A DNA stretch of 9,505 nucleotides from Silvimonas sp. (GTDB lineage: Bacteria > Pseudomonadota > Gammaproteobacteria > Burkholderiales > Chitinibacteraceae): contig JASLES010000397.1 of assembly GCA_030151005.1 (NCBI GenBank), forward strand, positions 1 through 9,505, read 5' to 3'. This document shows positions 1 to 6,282 of this stretch, piece after piece. How positions within the stretch are numbered: the stretch's first letter is position 1; every line of letters starts with the position of its first letter. The translations under genes were made by a program, and so were the position numbers. A model generated the notes under the pieces. It was not told where the DNA came from and searched no databases. It saw nothing but the letters and a program-made list of their open reading frames with translations.

Positions 1-1223
1 TCATCCATCGCGGCAAAGAAACAGGATGCCACCGCACCCAGCGTGACCGCGCCCGCGCCATCTTCCCAGCCCATGCCAATCCAGATCATGCAACCGGCAA
101 AAATAGAGACGGAAGCGTTGATGTCGGAAAACAGCATGATGCCGTGATCGTAATGACGCGCACCGCCATTCACATCCCGGCGGGTGTACACCGGCACCCA
201 GGGTTTGACGCCTTCTCGCCCCGATAACAATTGTTGCAGGTGTAGACAGTCTTGCCACAATTCGACCAGTGTCCCAACGCGCGAGCGCATGGTGCGGCCG
301 AGCGCGCTGCGCCATTCGCTGCTATGCACCACGGTCTGACCCAATCGGGCGATTTCTTCTTTCAGGCGCTCGCCGTCTTCCGGGCGTGACGCGGGCGAGA
401 GAATCCATTGGGTGACGTCGTGCATTAGCGTGTCGACACCATCAGGCAGCGCCTGGTTGTTGGCGCGCAGCTCTTGCATCATGCCGCTCATGGATGACAA
501 AACCGGTAGCAGCATGCTCATGCGTCCCCGCAAGGCACGGGCGTAGCCGACGGTGTCTGCGGTGTCGGGGTCATAAGCCAACTGGCTGATGAGTTGGTCT
601 AGCGCCAGAATGTCAGATGCCAGACGATGCCGACTGGCCAGATGTGCGCGCTGATCTGCCGCCGGGGTGAGTGTATCGGCGGCCCAGGCAGCGGCATCAC
701 GCAACCAGCCCGCGGTGCGTGCACTGATCACTGGCGCAACTTTGCCCGGAAAAATCAGACCCGCCACCACGCTGGCGCTCAGAATGCCGACCAGGATTTC
801 TTGTGTCCGGGCGCTGGCAATATCAAACACGTTTTGTGGCGCATTGACCGCGGGCAGGGCGATCATCGGCAAGGTGTACGCCGCCAGCATGAATACGTAA
901 GCGCGTGGGGTGCGATCCAGCAAAGAGATATACAACAGCGTGCCAGTCCAGGCGCCGATCGCGGCGGAGAGCAACACCGGTGCGTCAATCAGCAGCGGCA
1001 CCAGCGCCACCGCTGCGCTGGCACCCAGAATGGTGCCAAGTACCCGGTACAGCGCTTTGGAGCGGGTGGCGCCGGTAAGCGGGTGCGAAACCACATACAC
1101 CGCGGCCATGGCCCAGTAAGGGCGCGGCAAACCCAGGGCGAACGCAATATACAAAGCCAGCATCGAGGCAAAAAAGGCTTTGAAAGAAAACAGCCAGTCT
1201 CTGGCGGTGGGCCAATGAATCAT
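1..1223 (-). CDS. FUSC-family inner-membrane efflux protein (AaeB/YdhK-like), C-terminal part outside window
   Basis: Translating the minus strand from the ATG at 1223-1221 gives 407 open codons running off the left edge, so the 3' end is missing. Residues about 11-31, 36-50, 61-80, 84-102, 108-127 and 142-159 are hydrophobic and form an N-terminal membrane block; a long soluble, largely helical stretch (about 165-360) follows, and a second hydrophobic block begins near 365. This membrane-soluble-membrane plan is that of FUSC/AaeB proteins, which usually have about 650-700 residues, so roughly 60% is present. Characterised relatives such as AaeB export aromatic carboxylic acids across the inner membrane with an HlyD-type adaptor. 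The start ATG overlaps the TGA of the upstream SlyA-type gene (ATGA), and there is no Shine-Dalgarno, which suggests translational coupling. In E. coli, slyA sits beside ydhIJK, where YdhK is FUSC family; this supports the call. The substrate is unknown. Family assignment is fairly sure. Confidence 0.85.
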   Translation of the reverse strand, partial: MIHWPTARDWLFSFKAFFASMLALYIAFALGLPRPYWAMAAVYVVSHPLTGATRSKALYRVLGTILGASAAVALVPLLIDAPVLLSAAIGAWTGTLLYISLLDRTPRAYVFMLAAYTLPMIALPAVNAPQNVFDIASARTQEILVGILSASVVAGLIFPGKVAPVISARTAGWLRDAAAWAADTLTPAADQRAHLASRHRLASDILALDQLISQLAYDPDTADTVGYARALRGRMSMLLPVLSSMSGMMQELRANNQALPDGVDTLMHDVTQWILSPASRPEDGERLKEEIARLGQTVVHSSEWRSALGRTMRSRVGTLVELWQDCLHLQQLLSGREGVKPWVPVYTRRDVNGGARHYDHGIMLFSDINASVSIFAGCMIWIGMGWEDGAGAVTLGAVASCFFAAMD

Positions 1224-1681
1224 GATGGCGTGCCAGCGTCAGCGTTACTGGCCGCGGCTGCTTCAATGGCGCCAAAGACCCGCAGTGTGGCCTGGAGGTC
1301 TTCCTGGCTAATGTGTTTGAGCACCTCAGCGCGCAGGCTGATCAAATCCTGTTCGATTTTTTCGCTCATGGCCCGCCCCGTATCTGTCAGCCACAACGTA
1401 TTGGCACGCCGATCCGCCGGATCTACCTCGCGCCTTATCAGGCCCGCTTTGCATAGCTGATCCAGTAGACGGACCAGCGATGGGCTCTCTATTCCAACAT
1501 AGTCAGCCAATGCTACCTGGCGTACTCCTTCACCCAGCCGGCCGATGAACAGCAGCGGGGTGGCACAAGCAGCGGAAACGCCATATACCGTGACGACATC
1601 CTGCGACACCTGGCGCCAGTGGCGGCCAACTTGTAACAGGGAACTGGTCAGAGCGAGGCGGAGCGTATCGAGATCATCCAT
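1220..1681 (-). CDS. SlyA/MarR-type winged-helix transcriptional regulator
   Basis: The 153-residue product reads as a MarR-family regulator closest to SlyA. Residues 63-82 (GIESPSLVRLLDQLCKAGLI) closely match the SlyA recognition-helix region, and residues 88-99 (DPADRRANTLWLT) form the wing with the family's D-x-R-R signature. The flanking helices would form the dimer interface where MarR proteins bind small aromatic ligands such as salicylate. I chose the ATG at 1681 because it gives a length near that of SlyA (about 145 residues); a TTG at 1717 in the same frame would add 12 residues. Neither has a convincing Shine-Dalgarno. The gene is coupled by ATGA overlap to the FUSC exporter downstream, and three palindromes lie at 1682-1722, so autoregulation together with the exporter is likely. 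It probably represses the efflux gene until a ligand binds; that role is inferred. It could be called slyA-like, but orthology is not proven. Confidence 0.88.
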   Translation of the reverse strand: MDDLDTLRLALTSSLLQVGRHWRQVSQDVVTVYGVSAACATPLLFIGRLGEGVRQVALADYVGIESPSLVRLLDQLCKAGLIRREVDPADRRANTLWLTDTGRAMSEKIEQDLISLRAEVLKHISQEDLQATLRVFGAIEAAAASNADAGTPS

Positions 1682-1698
1682 GTGGTAAAAGTTACCAC
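1682..1698. promoter_or_regulatory. 17-base perfect inverted repeat abutting the slyA-like start codon
   Basis: On the minus strand the sequence GTGGTAACTTTTACCAC has perfect 7-base arms around CTT and ends directly at the chosen ATG. An 8-base palindrome GAATATTC (1702-1709) lies between it and the TTAGCAAGCTAA site, so three dyads sit in 41 bases. It could be a second operator or an mRNA hairpin covering the ribosome-binding region. Its function is not known. Confidence 0.5.
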
Positions 1699-1710
1699 GG
1701 AGAATATTCG

Positions 1711-1722
1711 TTAGCAAGCTAA
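1711..1722. promoter_or_regulatory. SlyA-type operator, TTAGCAAGCTAA
   Basis: The 12-base inverted repeat TTAGCAAGCTAA (arms TTAGC/GCTAA, central AA) lies just upstream of the SlyA-type gene, overlapping its alternative TTG start. It is identical to the binding sequence I recall for Salmonella SlyA. Its position fits autoregulation of the regulator-exporter unit. Binding here is inferred. Confidence 0.7.
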
Positions 1723-1782
1723 TAATTGGACGGTAAGGTGCAATGATTGTCCTGCTTAACGAACAATAAAGCTTAGGTCAGC

Positions 1783-2376
1783 TCATGCGGGTTGATCATC
1801 GGCGTGGCTGTTCAAGAGGTCAGCCATCCTGGCCGTGATCTTGAGCATATCTGCCTCGCCGCGATCGATGCCGTAGACGGTAAGGGGGAAATTGAGCGGT
1901 TGCTGATGACGCCAGATTTGTTCGTGTGCCGAGGCAGGCAAAATATGCGCCGGATCGCCCACCGCGACCCAACCAATCGGCACGTGCTCGTGAGCGGGGA
2001 CGCGCGTCTTGATATGCACCACGGCATGAATACGGACTTCACAACCCTGTTCCAGATGCGCGCCATGAAATACGGCTGCTCCGGTAGCGATAAAGACCTG
2101 GTTTTCCACCGTGCAGCCAGCCAGATGCGCACCTGGCCCTACCAGGCAGTAATCCCCCATGCACAACGAATGTGAACTGGTACTACGCAGCACTGCGTTC
2201 TCCAGCACGATGCATTGCTGGCCGATCTGGATGCTGTCGCCTTCGGCAATGATCTGGGCGCCGTACATGACACGGCAATTGGGTCCGATCGTGACATCGC
2301 CGCAAATCACGGCATTTGGGGCAATCCAGGCGGAGGGGTCGATACGGGGCGTGTGGCCGGCGTGAGTGATCAGCAT
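1783..2376 (-). CDS. Gamma-carbonic-anhydrase-family hexapeptide-repeat protein with altered zinc site
   Basis: The 197-residue protein has regular hexapeptide repeats over about residues 10-125 (for example AWIAPNAVICGDVTIGPNCRVMYGA), the mark of a left-handed parallel beta-helix. A helical tail (150-195) follows, as in gamma-carbonic anhydrases and their YrdA/PaaY-like relatives, which act as trimers in the cytoplasm. H69 stands where the first zinc histidine is expected. The canonical G-H-x-A-x-x-H-G-C segment reads GPGAHLAGC at 80-88, so the second and third histidines are replaced by P81 and A86, with only H84 nearby. True carbonic anhydrase activity is therefore doubtful; an acyltransferase-like or structural role is possible. 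The Shine-Dalgarno is weak. The gene follows the csp terminator and is 101 bases upstream of the slyA-like ATG on the same strand, with no terminator seen between them, so some read-through is possible. Confidence 0.82.
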   Translation of the reverse strand: MLITHAGHTPRIDPSAWIAPNAVICGDVTIGPNCRVMYGAQIIAEGDSIQIGQQCIVLENAVLRSTSSHSLCMGDYCLVGPGAHLAGCTVENQVFIATGAAVFHGAHLEQGCEVRIHAVVHIKTRVPAHEHVPIGWVAVGDPAHILPASAHEQIWRHQQPLNFPLTVYGIDRGEADMLKITARMADLLNSHADDQPA

Positions 2377-2468
2377 GGTGGCGTTGGCTCGGTAAGAGGG
2401 CAGGTTCCGCTTACTGTAGCTGATGCCAATTACATGTGCCGCCCGGCGTTGCGCAAAACGCAGGCAAC

Positions 2469-2495
2469 AAAAAACCCGGCACGAGGCCGGGTTTT
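2469..2495 (-). terminator. Intrinsic terminator of the csp gene
   Basis: A perfect 10-base stem (2471-2480 with 2486-2495) has a GC core CCCGGC/GCCGGG and a 5-base loop. On the minus strand it is followed by a run of T, which fits termination of the cold-shock gene ending at 2512. Confidence 0.9.
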
Positions 2496-2511
2496 GTACG
2501 CCTGTGTAAAA

Positions 2512-2715
2512 TTACACTGGCGTGATGTTCGAAGCTTGCTTGCCTTTCTGGCCGGTCACTACATCGAAGTTGACCTTTTGACCTTCTTGCAACGACTTGA
2601 AGCCGTTGGAGTTGATCGCCGAGAAGTGAGCGAACAGGTCTTCGCCACCATCGTCAGGAGAAATAAAGCCAAAACCCTTGGCGTCGTTAAACCATTTAAC
2701 CGTACCGGTTGCCAT
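2512..2715 (-). CDS. CspA-family cold-shock protein
   Basis: This 67-residue protein is a complete single cold-shock domain. It has the RNP1 motif KGFGFI (residues 13-18) and RNP2-like LFAHF (27-31), plus the opening MATGTVKWFNDAKGFGFI that is nearly invariant in the family. Members bind single-stranded RNA and DNA through aromatic residues on a five-strand barrel, melting mRNA structure and acting as RNA chaperones in the cytoplasm. The length equals the family standard. A sigma-70-type promoter lies at 2763-2791 and a terminator at 2469-2495, so it is monocistronic. The leader is about 42 bases, too short for the long thermosensor leader of E. coli cspA, so cold control by that mechanism is not evident. 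Which paralogue it is (CspA, CspD or CspE-like) cannot be told from sequence alone. Family assignment is certain. Confidence 0.97.
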   Translation of the reverse strand: MATGTVKWFNDAKGFGFISPDDGGEDLFAHFSAINSNGFKSLQEGQKVNFDVVTGQKGKQASNITPV

Positions 2716-2739
2716 TACCTATGATTCCTATATCTTGAA

Positions 2740-2755
2740 TTGAGCATGCGCTCAA
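2740..2755 (-). promoter_or_regulatory. Hairpin at the 5' end of the csp mRNA
   Basis: TTGAGCGCATGCTCAA forms a 6-base stem with a 4-base loop starting one or two bases after the predicted transcription start. A hairpin at the extreme 5' end can protect an mRNA from decay; that role here is inferred. Confidence 0.5.
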
Positions 2756-2762
2756 GTCCCGT

Positions 2763-2791
2763 ATCATACCCAACGTGTATGGCTTGTACAA
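2763..2791 (-). promoter_or_regulatory. Sigma-70 promoter of the csp gene
   Basis: On the minus strand a -35 box TTGTAC (2791-2786) and a -10 box TATGAT (2768-2763) are separated by exactly 17 bases. Transcription would begin near 2757, about 42 bases before the start codon. Confidence 0.8.
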
Positions 2792-2898
2792 ACGGATCGG
2801 ACGAAAACTGCGTCATTTACCGCGAATCTGGCCTTATTAACCGATGTTCGGGCGGCCAAAACGGCTTCCTTACAGGTTTTGGGGATGATTCGCCTCAA

Positions 2899-2944
2899 AC
2901 TGACAACAAAAAAGGCCTGCATCTACGCAGGCCTTTTTGTCAGT
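2899..2944 (-). terminator. Intrinsic terminator of the proQ-like gene
   Basis: A 12-base stem (2909-2920 with 2927-2938; core GGCCTGC/GCAGGCC) encloses a 6-base loop and is followed on the minus strand by a T-run. An outer repeat ACTGACA/TGTCAGT (2899-2905, 2938-2944) extends the dyad. It ends the ProQ-type gene whose stop is at 2956. Confidence 0.9.
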
Positions 2945-2955
2945 CACGATGGCAC

Positions 2956-3381
2956 TCAGGCTTGATCGGGACTACCTTCAGCAGCAGCATTGCTCTGGGC
3001 CACTGGTGCGGGTGCGTCCGCTTTGGCCGCTTTGGCCTGTGGTTTGGCAGCCTGAATGATGCTTGCCGCGTTCTGTTTTTCAGAATCTGTGATCTCGCCG
3101 TCGGGCTTGCCCTTCAGATTAAAGCGCTTGCCACCACGAGCGAGTTGCTTTTGATAGGTCAGGCGGGCGCAGTGCTGGCTGAGTGCGCGCTTGACGACAA
3201 TGGCATCAAAGTGCGGCAGGGCGGCAACCAGTGTGTCGAGCGTGCCAATGGCCAGCGGGCGGTTTTCGCGCAGCACGGCAAAGCGGCGGTACATTTCCTC
3301 GTTGATCATTTCGAGTTGTTTACGCTTGCTTTGCGTGCCGATGGCTTTTTGCAGGGCATCGCCGAGGGAGGAAGAAGACAT
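2956..3381 (-). CDS. proQ: ProQ/FinO-domain RNA chaperone, minimal form
   Basis: The 141-residue protein is almost entirely one ProQ/FinO domain (about residues 5-100). Recognisable parts are NRPLAIGTLDTLVAALPHFD (40-59), the stretch around ALSQHCARLTYQKQLARGGKRFNLKG (66-91) and GEITDSEK (95-102). A low-complexity Ala/Lys/Pro tail follows. This matches the small neisserial ProQ, which lacks the linker and C-terminal Tudor-like domain of E. coli ProQ. Members bind structured sRNAs and mRNA 3' ends and affect their stability and pairing. I chose the ATG at 3381, where the family's usual N-terminus begins; an in-frame ATG at 3417 would add 12 atypical residues. Neither has a good Shine-Dalgarno. 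The gene ends in its own terminator 164 bases upstream of the csp promoter, so the two RNA-chaperone genes look like separate units. Confidence 0.9.
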   Translation of the reverse strand: MSSSSLGDALQKAIGTQSKRKQLEMINEEMYRRFAVLRENRPLAIGTLDTLVAALPHFDAIVVKRALSQHCARLTYQKQLARGGKRFNLKGKPDGEITDSEKQNAASIIQAAKPQAKAAKADAPAPVAQSNAAAEGSPDQA

Positions 3382-3503
3382 ATTCGGTACTATGGGGTTC
3401 CTGATTGGCGGCAGCATACCGCGCCAGCGCTAGAGACTCAATGCCGCAAGCCTTGCCAGCGGTGCTTTGTGGCCAAATTTTACGTTTTTTTGATAAAAGG
3501 AAC

Positions 3504-3537
3504 GCACGGATGCGACACATGGGTGCCGCATCCGTGC
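3504..3537 (-). terminator. Stem-loop terminator after the heme-oxygenase-like gene
   Basis: GCACGGATGCG (3504-3514) and CGCATCCGTGC (3527-3537) form a perfect 11-base stem with a 12-base loop, 12 bases past the stop at 3549. On the minus strand the sequence after it is only moderately T-rich (a four-T run), so termination may be partial. Confidence 0.6.
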
Positions 3538-3548
3538 TCAGCAGGCAA

Positions 3549-4112
3549 TTACAAGGTTGCCACCAACCGTTCCGGATGATGGCGTTGGGCGGCCAGTAAA
3601 AAGACATCTGCCACCTGGCGTGCGGCGGTCAGCATGGCTGGAAAGCGTGCAGCATCCTGTTGATCCAGCCAGGCCGTGTAGTTGTTCCAGAGGGGCATAT
3701 CCTGGTGTTCTGCCAGATAGTGGGTGGCAGCGCCTAGCCGGGCATCGGCCGCAGCTTCGACATGGCGTAGCTGGCTGCGCGCGTTCTGCCGCAGGATTTC
3801 CAGAATATAGACTGCGCCCCCAAGGCCATCGGGGTCGATGGCCGGGATATCCAGCGCGGTGGGTACAGCCAGCCCCAGTTGCGCCAGATCACGTAACAGG
3901 GCCGCTTTGCGTGAGCGTGCGGCCCAGTCGGGCACTTTGCGTTGCACATCGGCGGCCTCAAGACGCGCTTCCAGTGGCAACAATGCGGCGGCATGCGCAT
4001 TCAAAAACGCGCTGTAGCCGGGCAGGGTGGTCAGGGCAAAACCCGAAAATGCCTGATCCAGTGCTTCGTGACGGTCGGCCGTGGCCAATTTCAGATCAAT
4101 TCTGGTCGTCAT
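3549..4112 (-). CDS. Heme-oxygenase-like protein (bacterial HO/BphO type) lacking the distal glycine motif
   Basis: The 187-residue all-helical protein resembles bacterial biliverdin-producing heme oxygenases in length (about 190-210 usual) and order of motifs. H15 in ATADRHEALD fits the proximal heme ligand. GLGGAVYILE (97-106 region) fits the conserved G-x-x-Y-V-L-E segment before the distal helix. Residues 124-150, with LGAATHYLAEH and LWNNYTAWLD, fit the C-terminal helices. The G-S-x-x-G-G segment that normally follows VLEG and lines the distal heme pocket is absent: the sequence reads ILEILRQNARSQL. Activity is therefore uncertain. The start is the ATG at 4112, which has a Shine-Dalgarno AGAGGA (4117-4122); an upstream in-frame start at 4145 has none. 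No bacteriophytochrome or heme-uptake gene lies in the window. It could be an active variant, a heme-binding protein or a decayed enzyme. Confidence 0.72.
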   Translation of the reverse strand: MTTRIDLKLATADRHEALDQAFSGFALTTLPGYSAFLNAHAAALLPLEARLEAADVQRKVPDWAARSRKAALLRDLAQLGLAVPTALDIPAIDPDGLGGAVYILEILRQNARSQLRHVEAAADARLGAATHYLAEHQDMPLWNNYTAWLDQQDAARFPAMLTAARQVADVFLLAAQRHHPERLVATL

Positions 4113-4116
4113 GTCG

Positions 4117-4122
4117 TCCTCT
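4117..4122 (-). promoter_or_regulatory. Ribosome-binding site that fixes the heme-oxygenase-like start
   Basis: AGAGGA on the minus strand lies 4 bases before the ATG at 4112. It is the reason for preferring this start over the in-frame one at 4145. Confidence 0.7.
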
Positions 4123-4239
4123 TGTCGCATCCGGTTGATTGCCAAGCACTATTGCTGCAATGCACCGTACTGACGGGGACTAACACTATAGTCCAGTTTT
4201 TGACCATTAATCACATGACCGTATTTTTTTGTATACAAC

Positions 4240-5154
4240 TCATGCAGATTGTGATTGCCGGGATGGGGCGGTTTGGGGCGTTGTCACGCGGGATTTGCGA
4301 AATACCAGCCAGTTGCCCGCCATAACCAGCAAGACCCCGCCCAGCGCCAGTGGCGTCCAGCGGTAACCCTCCAGCAAGGCCGAAATATTGAGGGCCACGA
4401 GTGGAAACAACACCGTGCAATAAGCTGCTTTTTCTGCGCCCAGGCGCCCAACCAGCATCAAATACGCGGTAAACCCGATGACCGAACCAGGGATAGCCAG
4501 CCACACCAATGCGCCCAGATAGACTGGTCGGGTGTCCATAATGAGCGGCACGCCGGCGGCGAGGCTTCCCACCAGCAAGACCAGTGCGCCAAAGAGCATG
4601 GCCCAGGCGTTGGTATACGCCGGTTTCTGTCCCTGCGCCTGCAAACGGGCAGAGAGCAAATTGCCGGCGGAGAAACACAGTGTTCCACCCAGGGCCAGCA
4701 ACAAACCCAACATGGTGCCGGTATGGTCGTGCGCCCTGGCAAATTCGGGTGAGAACAATGCAACAAGGCCAATCAAACCGACCAGCGCGCCGGCGATGAC
4801 GTTAGGTGCAATGGTGCGGCCCATGAAAATACGCGCGTTAATGGCGTTCCAGAGGGTGGAGGTGGAAAACACCACGGCTTCTAGCCCGGTCGGGATATAA
4901 CGGCTGGCATTGTAGAAACAGAGGAAATTGACGCAAAACAGGCAAAGCCCTTGCACTGCGACGAGAGCCAGCGCGCTGCGTGGCAATGGCTTGAGCTGTC
5001 GCCGCCAGGCCAGCAGGCCAAACAGGACGATTGCGGCAAGGCCAAAACGCCATGCAATCGACAAGGGAATCGGGGCGGGGCCCAGTTGCAGCTTGATTGC
5101 GAACCAGGTGGTTCCCCAGATCAGAACGACCACTAAATATAACAATGCATTCAT
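4240..5154 (-). CDS. EamA-family (DMT superfamily) transporter
   Basis: The 304-residue protein has about ten hydrophobic helices in two EamA repeats. The first (about 1-137) opens with the typical LYLVVVLIWGTTWFAIKL; residues 84-113 (SRYIPTGLEAVVFSTSTLWNA) are the usual repeat end. The second repeat (about 147-287) includes PGSVIGFTAYLMLVGRLGAEKAAY (222-245) and a final NWLVF. Length is normal for the family. Such inner-membrane carriers export amino acids or other metabolites; the substrate cannot be told. I chose the ATG at 5154, where the first helix begins; the frame is open to 5304, but that would add 50 atypical residues and overlap the AraC gene. No clear Shine-Dalgarno or downstream terminator is seen. 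It is divergent from an AraC-type gene with 127 bases between starts, a common arrangement in which the regulator controls the exporter. Confidence 0.9.
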   Translation of the reverse strand: MNALLYLVVVLIWGTTWFAIKLQLGPAPIPLSIAWRFGLAAIVLFGLLAWRRQLKPLPRSALALVAVQGLCLFCVNFLCFYNASRYIPTGLEAVVFSTSTLWNAINARIFMGRTIAPNVIAGALVGLIGLVALFSPEFARAHDHTGTMLGLLLALGGTLCFSAGNLLSARLQAQGQKPAYTNAWAMLFGALVLLVGSLAAGVPLIMDTRPVYLGALVWLAIPGSVIGFTAYLMLVGRLGAEKAAYCTVLFPLVALNISALLEGYRWTPLALGGVLLVMAGNWLVFRKSRVTTPQTAPSRQSQSA

Positions 5155-5173
5155 GGCGAGTATCAGTGCAGAT

Positions 5174-5201
5174 TTGAACAGAGTTGAATGGTGATATTCA
5201 A
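5174..5201. promoter_or_regulatory. Candidate AraC-type operator in the divergent region
   Basis: TTGAAT (5184-5189) and ATTCAA (5196-5201) form an inverted repeat with a 6-base spacer. A further TTGAA at 5174-5178 lies exactly 10 bases before the TTGAA at 5184, so the two sites face the same side of the helix. It sits 20-47 bases upstream of the transporter start. Binding by the adjacent regulator is inferred. Confidence 0.4.
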
Positions 5202-5281
5202 ACAGCAGCCACGGGCTGGTACTTGCGTAATCTTGCGCTTTTGTCGTGTGGTGGCGTGCGGACAGAGCTGATGCGGGTAAC

Positions 5282-6163
5282 ATGCGCAACATGGATGCCG
5301 TCACACTCGATCACAACGTATTTGCCACGCTGCAGCGTTCACGCGCAGCGCTGGAACGTGCGGGCGACCTGGGCGACGGCATGACTGTGGCTCGCTGGCG
5401 CAACCAGAACGATGCGACAAGCTATCGCGGCCCCGGTCATCACACGTTGTCGCTTTATCTGGCCGGTGGATACCGGACGTGGCGTCGGGACAAACCAGGC
5501 GTTTTTGGGGCCCCCGGGCGTTTGTGCCTGTTGCCAGATGAACACGAATCAGCCTGGGTGATCGAGGGCGATCTCGAGTTCATGCACTTGTATTTTTCGC
5601 CGGCCCAACTGGCCAGTGCCACCGTTACTTTGCTGGATCGGGAGCCGCGTAGCGTCCAGCTGCACGATCTGACTTACGTCGAAGACCCGGTTCTGGCGGC
5701 GCTTTGCGGTGATATCGCCCGGCAAAACTGGCAAGACAGCAGCGCCCGACTGGCTGCCAACGAACAGGCGCATGCGGTATTGGCGCGCCTTGTCAGTGCG
5801 CATAGTGGGCGTCGCTTGCATGTGCCCAAGGGCGGCCTTGCCCCGCAGGCCCGGCGACGCGTGCTGGACTATATAGATAGTCACCTTGATGCCAGTCTGA
5901 CTTTGGGGGAACTGGCGTCCCTGGTGGCATTGTCGGAATTTCATTTTGCCCGGGCATTCCGGGCCAGTTTTGGTATGCCACCGCATGCCTGGCTGACTTT
6001 GCGCAGACTGGATCGCGCACGGCAGCTTTTACGCCATAGCACCATGCCTTTGCTGGATGTCGCTGTAGCGTGCGGTTTTGCCAGTGCCAGTCACTTTAGC
6101 AACCGCTTTCGCGCCGCCCTTGGCGCAAACCCGTCGCAATACCGCGCAGCGCTTGCCCGATAA
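5282..6163 (+). CDS. AraC/XylS-family transcriptional regulator
   Basis: The 293-residue protein has a C-terminal double helix-turn-helix of AraC type. The first helix-turn-helix lies near residues 205-232 (LTLGELASLVALSEFHFARAF); the second near 255-285 (PLLDVAVACGFASASHFSNRF) and ends in the family signature GANPSQYRAAL. The N-terminal part (about 40-110) is a ligand-sensing cupin-like half: it has HHTLSLYLAGG and a GRLCLLPDEHESAW turn, as in many AraC members. The ATG at 5282 has a GGG four bases upstream; ATG 5291 and GTG 5246 are in frame and also possible. It is divergent from the EamA transporter and probably controls it in response to a small ligand; this is inferred from position. 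A dyad lies downstream at 6218-6254 but has no T-run. Confidence 0.92.
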   Translation: MRNMDAVTLDHNVFATLQRSRAALERAGDLGDGMTVARWRNQNDATSYRGPGHHTLSLYLAGGYRTWRRDKPGVFGAPGRLCLLPDEHESAWVIEGDLEFMHLYFSPAQLASATVTLLDREPRSVQLHDLTYVEDPVLAALCGDIARQNWQDSSARLAANEQAHAVLARLVSAHSGRRLHVPKGGLAPQARRRVLDYIDSHLDASLTLGELASLVALSEFHFARAFRASFGMPPHAWLTLRRLDRARQLLRHSTMPLLDVAVACGFASASHFSNRFRAALGANPSQYRAALAR

Positions 6164-6217
6164 GAAACGCAAGCCCGCGCCATAACATCCCCGCCTATCC
6201 CGCGTTGTTGAAGTATT

Positions 6218-6254
6218 ACGGTTGATTACTTGCGTCTGTAATCAGAATAACCGT
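6218..6254 (+). repeat. Bulged inverted repeat downstream of the AraC-type gene
   Basis: ACGGTT-GATTAC (6218-6229) pairs with GTAATC (6238-6243) and, after a 5-base bulge, AACCGT (6249-6254). The loop is 8 bases. It could be a weak terminator for the AraC-type gene, but there is no T-run. Confidence 0.45.
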
Positions 6255-6282
6255 TTGTCATGATGTCCATTCTTGCTTGAAC

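Noticed and set aside
627..1460. Plus-strand 277-codon open frame
   Set aside because: It lies opposite the FUSC exporter and SlyA-type genes, has arginine/glutamine-rich shadow composition, and both minus-strand genes have clear family motifs.
3045..3056. Neisserial DNA-uptake-like word GGCAGCCTGAA
   Set aside because: I noticed only one copy, inside the proQ coding region. A single occurrence is no evidence for an uptake sequence.
3440..3455. Possible sigma-54 promoter (TGGCAAGGCTTGCGG, minus strand) upstream of proQ
   Set aside because: The GG and GC elements are two bases too close for a functional -24/-12 promoter.
4198..4230. Plus-strand promoter-like TTGACC...TATTTT
   Set aside because: The -10 is poor and no plus-strand gene follows; the area lies between two minus-strand genes.
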